Shown here: one piece after another, positions 1 through 6,522 of the stretch | Numbering within the stretch: the first letter of the stretch is position 1 | How the letters are laid out: each line of letters starts with the position of its first letter | Translations under genes and position numbers: made by a program | The notes under the pieces: generated by a model | Databases searched by the model: none | What the model was told of the DNA's origin: nothing | What the model saw: the letters and a program-made list of their open reading frames with translations, nothing else | DNA from: Marinomonas ushuaiensis DSM 15871 | GTDB lineage: Bacteria; Pseudomonadota; Gammaproteobacteria; Pseudomonadales; Marinomonadaceae | Length of the DNA: 64,000 nucleotides | Direction of reading: 5' to 3' | Assembly: GCF_000521805.1 (NCBI RefSeq) | Contig: NZ_JAMB01000010.1 | Span: 1-64,000, forward strand

Positions 1-35
1 ATCCCAGTGCTTTAACTTTGCATTACCTGATTAAT

Positions 36-111
36 TCCTCGATAGCTCAGTTGGTAGAGCAAATGACTGTTAATCATTGGGTCACTGGTTCGAGTCCAGT
101 TCGAGGAGCCA
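36..111 (+). tRNA. tRNA-Asn (GTT), first copy
   Basis: A 76-base cloverleaf is visible: acceptor stem TCCTCGA pairs with TCGAGGA (101-107), discriminator G, encoded CCA at 109-111, anticodon GTT and the GGTTCGAGTCC T-arm. It opens a closely packed tRNA array. Its 35-base leader and the gene itself recur at 383-493 without a mismatch. Confidence 0.95.
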
Positions 112-113
112 TT

Positions 114-190
114 CGGAGTATAGCGCAGTCTGGTAGCGCGCCTGCTTTGGGAGCAGGATGTCGGGAGTTCGAATCTCTCTACTCCGACCA
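114..190 (+). tRNA. tRNA-Pro (TGG), first copy
   Basis: The 77-base cloverleaf has acceptor CGGAGTA pairing with TACTCCG, anticodon TGG in CTTTGGGAG and encoded CCA. It starts two bases after the CCA of tRNA-Asn, so both are almost certainly processed from one transcript. Confidence 0.95.
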
Positions 191-213
191 TTTTTTATCG
201 CCATCTTGTAATG

Positions 214-289
214 GTGGGCGTAGCTCAGTTGGTAGAGCTCCGGATTGTGATTCCGGCGGTCGTGGGTTCAAGCCCCATCGTCCACCCCA
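214..289 (+). tRNA. tRNA-His (GTG)
   Basis: Acceptor GTGGGCG (214-220) pairs with CGTCCAC (279-285). The discriminator is C and CCA is encoded at 287-289. Anticodon GTG lies in GGATTGTGATTCC. A templated G at 213 would supply the extra G-1 that bacterial tRNA-His needs. It is the only member of the array missing from the second unit. Confidence 0.95.
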
Positions 290-304
290 TTACTATAGAT
301 AGTC

Positions 305-380
305 GGGCCGTTAGCTCAGTTGGTAGAGCAGTTGACTTTTAATCAATTGGTCACTGGTTCGAATCCAGTACGGCCCACCA
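305..380 (+). tRNA. tRNA-Lys (TTT), first copy
   Basis: The 76-base cloverleaf has acceptor GGGCCGT pairing with ACGGCCC, anticodon TTT in GACTTTTAATC and encoded CCA. It is identical to the gene at 601-676. Confidence 0.95.
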
Positions 381-417
381 CTATCCCAGTGCTTTAACTT
401 TGCATTACCTGATTAAT

Positions 418-493
418 TCCTCGATAGCTCAGTTGGTAGAGCAAATGACTGTTAATCATTGGGTCACTGGTTCGAGTCCAGTTCGAGGAGCCA
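418..493 (+). tRNA. tRNA-Asn (GTT), second copy
   Basis: Identical to the tRNA-Asn at 36-111, including the 35 bases in front of it. It is the first gene of the second unit of the duplicated array. Confidence 0.95.
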
Positions 494-496
494 TTT

Positions 497-573
497 CGGA
501 GTATAGCGCAGTCTGGTAGCGCGCCTGCTTTGGGAGCAGGATGTCGGGAGTTCGAATCTCTCTACTCCGACCA
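497..573 (+). tRNA. tRNA-Pro (TGG), second copy
   Basis: Identical to the tRNA-Pro at 114-190. The spacer to the preceding tRNA-Asn is three bases here against two in the first unit. Confidence 0.95.
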
Positions 574-600
574 TTAGTTTTGTATTAGTAAGTTTTGAGC

Positions 601-676
601 GGGCCGTTAGCTCAGTTGGTAGAGCAGTTGACTTTTAATCAATTGGTCACTGGTTCGAATCCAGTACGGCCCACCA
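601..676 (+). tRNA. tRNA-Lys (TTT), second copy
   Basis: Identical to the tRNA-Lys at 305-380 and last gene of the array. It is preceded by an unrelated 27-base spacer; tRNA-His is absent from this unit. Confidence 0.95.
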
Positions 677-762
677 CTTCTAAGTTTCGTCCTTTCTTTC
701 TATCTCTCTTTCTTATCAATAAAATCTTGTTTTATAAATTCTCTATGTCTTAATGTTTTATC

Positions 763-860
763 TAGCATCTAGCATCTAGCATCTAGCATCTAGCATCTAG
801 CATCTGGCATCTGGCATCTGGCATCTGGCATCTGGCATCTGGCATCTAGCATCTAGCATC
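763..860 (+). repeat. 7-bp satellite, 14 copies (TAGCATC/TGGCATC)
   Basis: Fourteen uninterrupted heptamers lie between the tRNA array and tRNA-Tyr: six TAGCATC (763-804), six TGGCATC (805-846), then two TAGCATC (847-860). The block arrangement of one A/G variant suggests growth by slippage or unequal exchange. No ORF or promoter is tied to it. Confidence 0.95.
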
Positions 861-1059
861 TAAAAAGTGCTTGTGGTTTGGTTGTGAGGAGAGGATTTTT
901 TGTGTGTAGGTTTGTGGGTTTAAATTTTAGTTTTTTGAATGATTTGTTTTGCGGGTTGTGTGAAATGATGAATTAAGGTGTGGTTTTTGGATCTTGTTTT
1001 AAGCGTGTAAGTGTTTTGGTGTTATAGATAAGATATTGATCTATAAAGAAAAGAATTAA
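861..1059. other. Non-coding, strikingly C-poor G/T-rich stretch
   Basis: Between the satellite and tRNA-Tyr the plus strand is dominated by G and T, with only a handful of C between about 870 and 1020. I find no convincing gene, terminator or promoter in it. Confidence 0.6.
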
Positions 1060-1143
<84 letters not shown>

Positions 1144-1194
1144 ACAGCAGCGCGGCATATATTATAAGCCGCGCTTTCATATGTAAATACTTTT

Positions 1195-2148
1195 TTAAGG
1201 TTTATTTAATAATTTTTCCAATTTGGCTTTCATTCGCTCTTCTGGGGACAAATTATCATAAACCTCATCTTGACGGGGTGTATTCGCAGGCTTTTTATTC
1301 GCCTTGGCTTTCGCTTGAGGTTTTTGCTTGTTTTTTTCAGACTGTGCGGCTTTTTCTCTCGCAGGTCTGTTGGTTGTTCTTGTGGTGGCTGTTTTGGCTT
1401 TCGCAGGAATCATTGATTCAGGCAGGGCTGGTTCGTTGTTAATAGCAACGCCTTCTAGGTCAATTCTAGGTTGACCAGACAATAGGCACTTTTTATATCT
1501 GTCTGAGCGAGTGTATGCAGCTAAGGCGCGTTTTTGTTTGCTAGCATTGAAGTCATCATCTAGAACCATGTCTTTGTCTATGCCGACTTTCAGAGGCTTA
1601 GGTTGGTTCCAGTCGAAGGCTTTAGGATAGCGATCTTCAAGCATCTTTATAAGGCGGCGATTATTCTTTTGATTTTTTTGACGTTTTTTTTGTTCTGGCG
1701 TCAAGGTTGCTGTCTCTACGGTACTCTCACTTGCTTCTGGTGCGCTAGTGGTATTCTCGTCAAGGAACTTGTTTTCTTGCAGGTCGTGAGGCTCAGGTTG
1801 TTGTGTAGTCATGTAATCAATCTGTTCTATTGTCGTGGTTGTTGTGCTGCTGGTCTCAGCATGCTCGTAGGGTAGCTCAAAGTTCAATTGATATTCAGCT
1901 GGTTTTTCTTCTATTACAGGTTCAGAGGGCGCTACGGTTATCAAAAGATCCAAAGAGTCTTCAATATAAAGCTGCAATGAGTCTTCTGTTGAGCTATCTG
2001 TCATATGTTGTAATAAATCCATTGAGGCGCTGTATTCAATGGGGTCGTGATTCTTTTCTTTTAGTTGCTTAATTTCCTCGTTAGCGCTTTCTAGTTGTTT
2101 AGCTAGCGAGTTGATCCTTGCTTCTAGTTTGGCAATAAGTTGTTCCAT
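1195..2148 (-). CDS. ProQ/FinO-domain RNA-binding protein with coiled-coil N-terminus
   Basis: 317 residues. Residues 1-33 are a heptad-like coiled coil. Residues 35-150 are acidic, Thr/Glu-rich and probably disordered. Residues 160-240 match the ProQ/FinO RNA-chaperone domain (RYPKAFDW, KPLKVGI, a YTRSDRY stretch and the RIDLEG ending). A Lys/Ala-rich basic tail follows, ending in a short charged helix. ProQ-family proteins bind structured RNAs and support sRNA-mRNA pairing. Here the domain is central, whereas E. coli ProQ has it at the N-terminus. It is the last gene of the minus-strand cluster headed by flgP, 13 bases after a small membrane ORF. The domain call is firm; the RNA targets are unknown. 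Confidence 0.75.
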   Translation of the reverse strand: MEQLIAKLEARINSLAKQLESANEEIKQLKEKNHDPIEYSASMDLLQHMTDSSTEDSLQLYIEDSLDLLITVAPSEPVIEEKPAEYQLNFELPYEHAETSSTTTTTIEQIDYMTTQQPEPHDLQENKFLDENTTSAPEASESTVETATLTPEQKKRQKNQKNNRRLIKMLEDRYPKAFDWNQPKPLKVGIDKDMVLDDDFNASKQKRALAAYTRSDRYKKCLLSGQPRIDLEGVAINNEPALPESMIPAKAKTATTRTTNRPAREKAAQSEKNKQKPQAKAKANKKPANTPRQDEVYDNLSPEERMKAKLEKLLNKP

Positions 2149-2161
2149 AAAAGCACAGGAC

Positions 2162-2329
2162 TCATTTTTTTATTGGTGATAGAGGGATATGTGGAGCATT
2201 ACTTTTACCAATCATTTCTCTAAGTTGATCGTTGCTTGGTAAAATGAACGATATGTTTTTATTATTTTTCCACTGAATATAGGTGGTGATAATTAAAAAG
2301 CTGACAATGACCGCGAATGTTAGTTTCAT
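2162..2329 (-). CDS. Small single-pass membrane protein (55 aa), unknown
   Basis: An intact ORF starts at ATG 2329, five bases after the stop of the outer membrane protein gene, and ends 13 bases before the ProQ-domain gene. Residues 4-19 (TFAVIVSFLIITTYIQ) form one hydrophobic segment, followed by a polar 35-residue tail. The ribosome-binding site is weak. Its exact fit in the gap of a compact same-strand cluster supports it as a real gene, but I recognise no family. Confidence 0.45.
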   Translation of the reverse strand: MKLTFAVIVSFLIITTYIQWKNNKNISFILPSNDQLREMIGKSNAPHIPLSPIKK

Positions 2330-2334
2330 ATTGC

Positions 2335-2808
2335 TTAAAAAGTAAGGCCAGCGCCAATCATGACGTGTTTATCGTAAGTGTCATTGCTACTATTGAGTAT
2401 TTTAACGTACACATCTAAGCGTGAGGCGTTAGATATTGCAACACGAAAACCGGCTTCTGGATAATAGACGCTGTCCTCAAAGAAAGATATGCCTCCACCA
2501 ATGAATGACCAGACAGGTGCGCCGGCAAGAATTTGAAATGCTGGAGTGGCGCTGTAATAACGAGACCCAAATGACAAAGAGCTTTCAAATGTTTCTCCTA
2601 GTTTGAATGCGAATCCACCATATACAGAAACGTTGGCAGGTGTGGTGTATTCCATGCCTGTGTGAAGGATGGAGGTGACATTGTCTAGGTTGCCGTTGCT
2701 ATCTGGTCGAGCAGCGGCCGATTCAAAGTTGATAAGCGTTGCAATTTGGTCTTCAGCAGATGCGCCTGCGCTAACTAAAATTAAAGTTGCAAGCAAGATA
2801 GATTTCAT
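2335..2808 (-). CDS. Secreted outer-membrane beta-barrel-like protein
   Basis: 157 residues. A signal peptide (MKSILLATLILVSAGASA) has a likely cleavage after ASA at about residue 18. The rest alternates polar and hydrophobic residues, is rich in Gly, Ser, Tyr and Phe, and ends in Phe (GAGLTF), as outer membrane barrels do. This suggests a small barrel, possibly YfaZ-like, though I cannot assign a family. Its ATG overlaps the TGA of zapB (ATGA at 2805-2808), implying translational coupling. Confidence 0.6.
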   Translation of the reverse strand: MKSILLATLILVSAGASAEDQIATLINFESAAARPDSNGNLDNVTSILHTGMEYTTPANVSVYGGFAFKLGETFESSLSFGSRYYSATPAFQILAGAPVWSFIGGGISFFEDSVYYPEAGFRVAISNASRLDVYVKILNSSNDTYDKHVMIGAGLTF

Positions 2809-3035
2809 TTTTTGTCATCCATTTTATTTAATCTGTTTAGCATGTCTGAAAGTGATGACTCCCAGCTAGATTGCTGTTCTTTTGATTGGTTTAGGGCGAT
2901 TTGGAGTTCGCTTTTTTCTTCGCTGAGTTCGTAGTTTTGCATTTCTAATTCAGAAGTGCGTTGGCGTAATGAGCTGATTTCTTCAACTGCTTCGTTAATG
3001 CGTTGTTCTAAGTGGTGTAGTAGTTCGTTGTTCAT
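2805..3035 (-). CDS. zapB: Cell division protein ZapB
   Basis: 76 residues, almost entirely coiled coil, matching the length and layout of ZapB, the cytoplasmic FtsZ-ring associated protein that links ZapA and MatP. The tail KEQQSSWESSLSDMLNRL closely parallels the E. coli ZapB ending (KEQQNGWQERLQALLGRM, from memory). It lies between flgT (gap of about 70 bases) and an outer membrane protein whose start overlaps its stop. A coiled coil alone would be ambiguous; the C-terminal match makes ZapB likely. Confidence 0.75.
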   Translation of the reverse strand: MNNELLHHLEQRINEAVEEISSLRQRTSELEMQNYELSEEKSELQIALNQSKEQQSSWESSLSDMLNRLNKMDDKK

Positions 3036-3108
3036 AATGTTTTTCCTAAAAAATTAACTAAAAATAAAAACGCCATTTATATGTGTATGGGCGCGGTTGT
3101 GTTGAAAA

Positions 3109-4302
3109 CTACCATGCAATTACAACATCTTGTTGTTGTACATTTAAAATATGAGAGTCAACAATCAATTCACCAACTGAAAAGTTGGGTTGCACTTGTT
3201 TTATTGTAACACTGATGTTTGCATTGTTCAGCTGTGTTTGTGCTGATTGTAATTGATTGAAAACCTCATAGCGTCTGTAAATGTTGAATTTATCGCCTTG
3301 TTTGATGCCTGCTAATGAGCCAGCAGCAATATGAATTCTATTGCCTTCGGTACGGAATATATTTGCAATAAAAGGTTGGCACCGAAGTTCTTCACTTGCG
3401 TCTAGTGCGCTTTCTCTTAAGGCTTGGTGAACTACTTTTCCGTAATGGATAGACCAAAATTTAGCGCTACCAAAACCGACTCTGGCGTGGTCTGAAATAT
3501 CCCAGTTACCTATTTCATTGTAACGATGTTCAAATAAAAGAGCGCCACTAAAGCCGTCATAGATATATATATCGACCACAAAGTTTCTTTCTTTATCTAT
3601 ATCTTCATCTAAAAAGTCTTTTGCGTTTTTGTCATTTGGACGCCTTAGATAGACTTCACCTATATCTCTTATAACACCGCTAACAATGTATTGAACGCCT
3701 AATTGCTCGCTAATACGAGTGACATTGGTTAGTGAGCCATCAAAATTGGTTGAGGATGGAGCGTTGATGAGATCGGGGTAAATGGCGATGTTTGTTGCAG
3801 TTAGGGCTTTCAGGTAGCCTTGTTTATTTATTTCATTTGCTAGGTTTTTAGGGAGTTCGCGGGAGATATTGCTGAGCTCACCTAATCTTGCTTGTTGTGG
3901 GACTTGTAGTTCAAACCCTGTTACACCAACTGTTTTTTTGTAGTAATTGGTCGGGCCAGTGCTGCATTGAGAATCTGGAGTGACTTCCACTCGCGCGATA
4001 ACGGTAAGGAAGTCTCCGTTTTGTTCTTCGGAGATGATTCTAGCTCTTTGAACGTGACTTGAGCTGCGAATTTCTAGGCTGGATTCTAGTTCGCCATTAC
4101 TCAGCTCGTCTTTAACATTGACTCGAGAACCTGATTCTAAGACCGCTTGCTTTATTGCTTGTTGAGTTGCTCTGTAGCGTGCATCTACAATATCGTCATT
4201 ATAAATAACGGCTTCACCAATAGCTTCAATACTTTTTGCGAAAGAAGTCGTTGAAAGTAAGGCGCTGAAGCAAACAATGAAAAAATGTTTAATAGTTAAC
4301 AT
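3109..4302 (-). CDS. flgT: Flagellar assembly protein FlgT (H-ring)
   Basis: 397 residues with a signal peptide (cleavage near FA-K, residue 22). The N-terminal part (IEAIGEAVIYNDDIVDARY, then repeated A/Q-rich helix) and the middle section around GVTGFELQVP fit FlgT, the periplasmic H-ring protein that surrounds the LP ring of Vibrio-type flagellar motors and helps stator assembly. It begins 2 bases after flgP ends, so the two are co-transcribed. No other flagellar structural gene is in this window. The partner FlgO seen in Vibrio is absent here. Confidence 0.75.
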   Translation of the reverse strand: MLTIKHFFIVCFSALLSTTSFAKSIEAIGEAVIYNDDIVDARYRATQQAIKQAVLESGSRVNVKDELSNGELESSLEIRSSSHVQRARIISEEQNGDFLTVIARVEVTPDSQCSTGPTNYYKKTVGVTGFELQVPQQARLGELSNISRELPKNLANEINKQGYLKALTATNIAIYPDLINAPSSTNFDGSLTNVTRISEQLGVQYIVSGVIRDIGEVYLRRPNDKNAKDFLDEDIDKERNFVVDIYIYDGFSGALLFEHRYNEIGNWDISDHARVGFGSAKFWSIHYGKVVHQALRESALDASEELRCQPFIANIFRTEGNRIHIAAGSLAGIKQGDKFNIYRRYEVFNQLQSAQTQLNNANISVTIKQVQPNFSVGELIVDSHILNVQQQDVVIAW

Positions 4303-4304
4303 TA

Positions 4305-4955
4305 TTATTCAATGCTGTAGAAATTGGTCGTTGGAGTAGAGTTTTCAACATTGATGGCACGATATCCAGGAGTAACTCGGCAATTAGGATCAGTGCTTAC
4401 TCCGTTGTTAGAAATTACACATTGGCGAAAATTTTCTTGTAAGGCCATTTCAACAACAGTTTCGAATGTACCGTCTTCATGTTCTCTTTGAGAGACTACT
4501 TTTGCGCCAACTAAATAAGCATCAACGTATGTTCTTAATTCATCATTCTGTAAAACCATATTGCTCAAGGAGCTGGAGCCATCAATTTTCAAACCATAAA
4601 CTCGTTCTGATAGATTTCTGTAAGCATCTAACATGGAGCTACGTAGTGTCATAATGCGTGCTTGGGACTTTGTTAGGCGTTTGTTTGTTGTCAGGGCTGC
4701 GTAGCCCGTTGCAGTAACAACAATAGGTTCTTGTTTGATTACTGCAATCGTGTTGTTTGCGTTGATGGCTCCATTTTGAACATATCCATTATTTTGAGAG
4801 TACCCATATGGCGTTGAGTTTCCAACAACGTTGCCATTACATGGCGCAACAGAGGTGCAAGTTGTTCCAGCGGTTTCTTGCTGGTTAAGGTTTTGGCAGC
4901 CGGTAAGAATTATTGCACCTATGGCAATTAAAAAAATTCTAAGTGGTAGTCTCAT
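4305..4955 (-). CDS. flgP: Flagellar outer-membrane lipoprotein FlgP (LPP20 family)
   Basis: 216 residues. A lipoprotein signal ends in LTGC with Cys20 as the lipidated residue. A low-complexity Asn/Gly-rich linker follows, then an LPP20-type domain (about 75-195: VVTATGYAAL, then SQARIMTLRSSMLDAYRNL). FlgP is the outer membrane lipoprotein that, with FlgT/FlgO, builds the outer rings of polar flagellar motors. It is first in the cluster, with flgT 2 bases downstream. I found no clear sigma-28 or sigma-54 promoter in front of it. Confidence 0.75.
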   Translation of the reverse strand: MRLPLRIFLIAIGAIILTGCQNLNQQETAGTTCTSVAPCNGNVVGNSTPYGYSQNNGYVQNGAINANNTIAVIKQEPIVVTATGYAALTTNKRLTKSQARIMTLRSSMLDAYRNLSERVYGLKIDGSSSLSNMVLQNDELRTYVDAYLVGAKVVSQREHEDGTFETVVEMALQENFRQCVISNNGVSTDPNCRVTPGYRAINVENSTPTTNFYSIE

Positions 4956-5293
4956 TATGGTGCCCTTTATGTGGAAGTCTTTATCCTAATGTCCTGCATT
5001 GAAATACGAAAAGTGTTGATTTTTAAGTCATTTCAATTTGACAAATCATTGCCGCAAGCGTTAATTCTGAATAGTTTACCTTAAATAAAAATATTTTTTA
5101 ACATAACTAATCTAATGGGTAAAATGTAAACTATTTTACTTGCTAGCGTCCATGCCTACGAACCTAAAAATGTGATTTTCTTTGCTTTTGAGGATGGATT
5201 TACGGTTTTTAAGTGATTTTGTTAAATAACTTAATTATTTTCCTTTATCAGCCATACCTATTAAGAAAAGTTTACGCGTGTTGGGGTTGGTGC
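4956..5293. other. Divergent intergenic region flgP / dinB with an AT-rich dyad
   Basis: AT-rich DNA without a gene between divergent flgP and dinB. The only clear structure is a perfect 7-base dyad, GTAAAAT-N7-ATTTTAC at 5119-5139, operator-like in shape but unassigned. The dinB promoter and LexA site follow at 5294-5340. Confidence 0.5.
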
Positions 5294-5324
5294 TTGCCTA
5301 CTTAATGGTGGCGTGCTGTATACT
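5294..5324 (+). promoter_or_regulatory. Probable dinB promoter
   Basis: TTGCCT (5294-5299) and TATACT (5319-5324) resemble -35 and -10 boxes with a 19-base spacer, somewhat long. The -10 element overlaps the LexA operator, the arrangement expected for a repressed SOS promoter. Confidence 0.45.
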
Positions 5325-5340
5325 GGTTTTTTATACAGTA
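5321..5340 (+). promoter_or_regulatory. LexA operator (SOS box) before dinB
   Basis: TACTGGTTTTTTATACAGTA fits the gammaproteobacterial LexA consensus CTGT-N8-ACAG, with one change in the left half (CTGG) and matching TA flanks on both sides. It ends 18 bases before the dinB start, so LexA would block initiation. dinB is a classical SOS gene. Confidence 0.8.
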
Positions 5341-5358
5341 TTCTGATTTTAAATTATT

Positions 5359-6420
5359 ATGTTACTTAACCGCAAAATTATTCATATTGATGCTGACTGC
5401 TTTTATGCCGCGATAGAAATGCGTGACGACCCTAGTTTACGAGATATTCCAATTGCCATTGGGGGTTCTGTTGATCGTCGCAGTGTGTTATCTACGGCAA
5501 ATTACGTGGCGCGCGTTTTTGGTGTTCGCTCGGCAATGCCAACATCTGTCGCTAAGCGTCTTTGCCCTTCGTTGCTTGTGATTCCTGGTGATATGGCTAA
5601 ATATCGACTTGCTTCACAACAGATGCAGGCTATTTTTCGTGATTTTACCGATATTATCGAACCATTGTCTTTAGATGAAGCCTATCTTGATGTAACCGAT
5701 TCCGTGCATTTTCAAGGTAGTGCGACTCGTATCGCTGAAGAGATTCGGGCTCGGGTTTTTGAGGAGGTTGGAATAACGGTTTCCGCAGGTGTTGCGACAA
5801 ATAAATTTATTGCCAAAGTAGCCAGTGATTGGAAAAAGCCAGATGGATTAACTGTCGTAACGCCTGATCAGCAGTTTGAATTTGTCTCTAATATCCCAGT
5901 CAAATCAATATCTGGCATTGGTCGAGTTGCACAAGAAAAACTGGCTTCATTAGATGTATTTAGTTGTGCTGACTTACAAAAATTAGACTTTGCGTTACTG
6001 CAAAAGAAATTTGGAAGTATGGCGTTCCGATTATCTCAATTTGCCTTAGGGGTAGATAATCGGCCAGTTACTGTTTCAAGGGAAAGGAAAAGTATTTCCG
6101 TTGAACATACTTTTTTGAAAGATTTGCTTGGTCTCAACGAATGTCTAGCCGTGTTGCCTATGTTGCTTGCGGATTTGAAAAAACGTATGGCGGGGAAAAA
6201 AGTCGAGTCTCAGCTGAGTAAATATTATCTAAAAATAAAGTTTGATGATTTCAAGCAAACGACAGTAGAACAATCCATTAAAAGTAAGTTCAACGATGAC
6301 ATATTTTCTATTTTATTGGCGCAAGCCTATGCCCGGTCCAGACGCCCTGTGCGCTTAATTGGAGTTGGTTATCGATTGTCGCCTCCAGAGCCTCTTCAGC
6401 TTGTTTTGTCATTTGATTAG
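5359..6420 (+). CDS. dinB: DNA polymerase IV (Y-family translesion polymerase)
   Basis: 353 residues, the usual length. The first catalytic Asp is in HIDADCFYAAIE (D11) and the second acidic pair in SLDEAYLDV (D106, E107). Palm/thumb, HhH and little-finger regions follow in order. The C-terminus QLVLSFD is a beta-clamp binding motif. Pol IV bypasses DNA lesions and is error-prone. The gene follows a LexA box, so it should be DNA-damage induced. The stop codon lies at the edge of an octamer repeat (6413-6452). Confidence 0.95.
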   Translation: MLLNRKIIHIDADCFYAAIEMRDDPSLRDIPIAIGGSVDRRSVLSTANYVARVFGVRSAMPTSVAKRLCPSLLVIPGDMAKYRLASQQMQAIFRDFTDIIEPLSLDEAYLDVTDSVHFQGSATRIAEEIRARVFEEVGITVSAGVATNKFIAKVASDWKKPDGLTVVTPDQQFEFVSNIPVKSISGIGRVAQEKLASLDVFSCADLQKLDFALLQKKFGSMAFRLSQFALGVDNRPVTVSRERKSISVEHTFLKDLLGLNECLAVLPMLLADLKKRMAGKKVESQLSKYYLKIKFDDFKQTTVEQSIKSKFNDDIFSILLAQAYARSRRPVRLIGVGYRLSPPEPLQLVLSFD

Positions 6421-6452
6421 TTGCTTAGTTGCTTAGTTGCTTAGTTGCTTAG
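6413..6452 (+). repeat. 8-bp tandem repeat TTGCTTAG at the dinB stop
   Basis: Four perfect TTGCTTAG copies (6421-6452) are preceded by a one-mismatch copy, TTGATTAG (6413-6420), which contains the last dinB codons and its TAG stop. Every copy ends in TAG. Confidence 0.9.
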
Positions 6453-6522
6453 TGTAAATGTTGTTTGTTTTTTGTACATCTGACTATACTCAATGAAATA
6501 AATTATATGGGAGGTGTTCATC

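Larger units (their letters stand above)
1..573 (+). repeat. Tandem duplication within the tRNA array (period about 382 bp)
   Basis: Bases 1-113 recur exactly at 383-495, and after a one-base indel the identity runs on through tRNA-Pro. The first unit carries Asn-Pro-His-Lys, the second Asn-Pro-Lys. The window opens inside the same spacer that follows tRNA-Lys at 381-417, so a further unit probably lies just upstream of the window. Confidence 0.9.

Noticed and set aside
18-302. 94-residue open frame across the tRNA genes
   Set aside because: It reads through three complete tRNA cloverleaves; not a protein gene.
763-860. CRISPR-like array
   Set aside because: The repeat unit is 7 bases with no spacers, and no cas genes are present.
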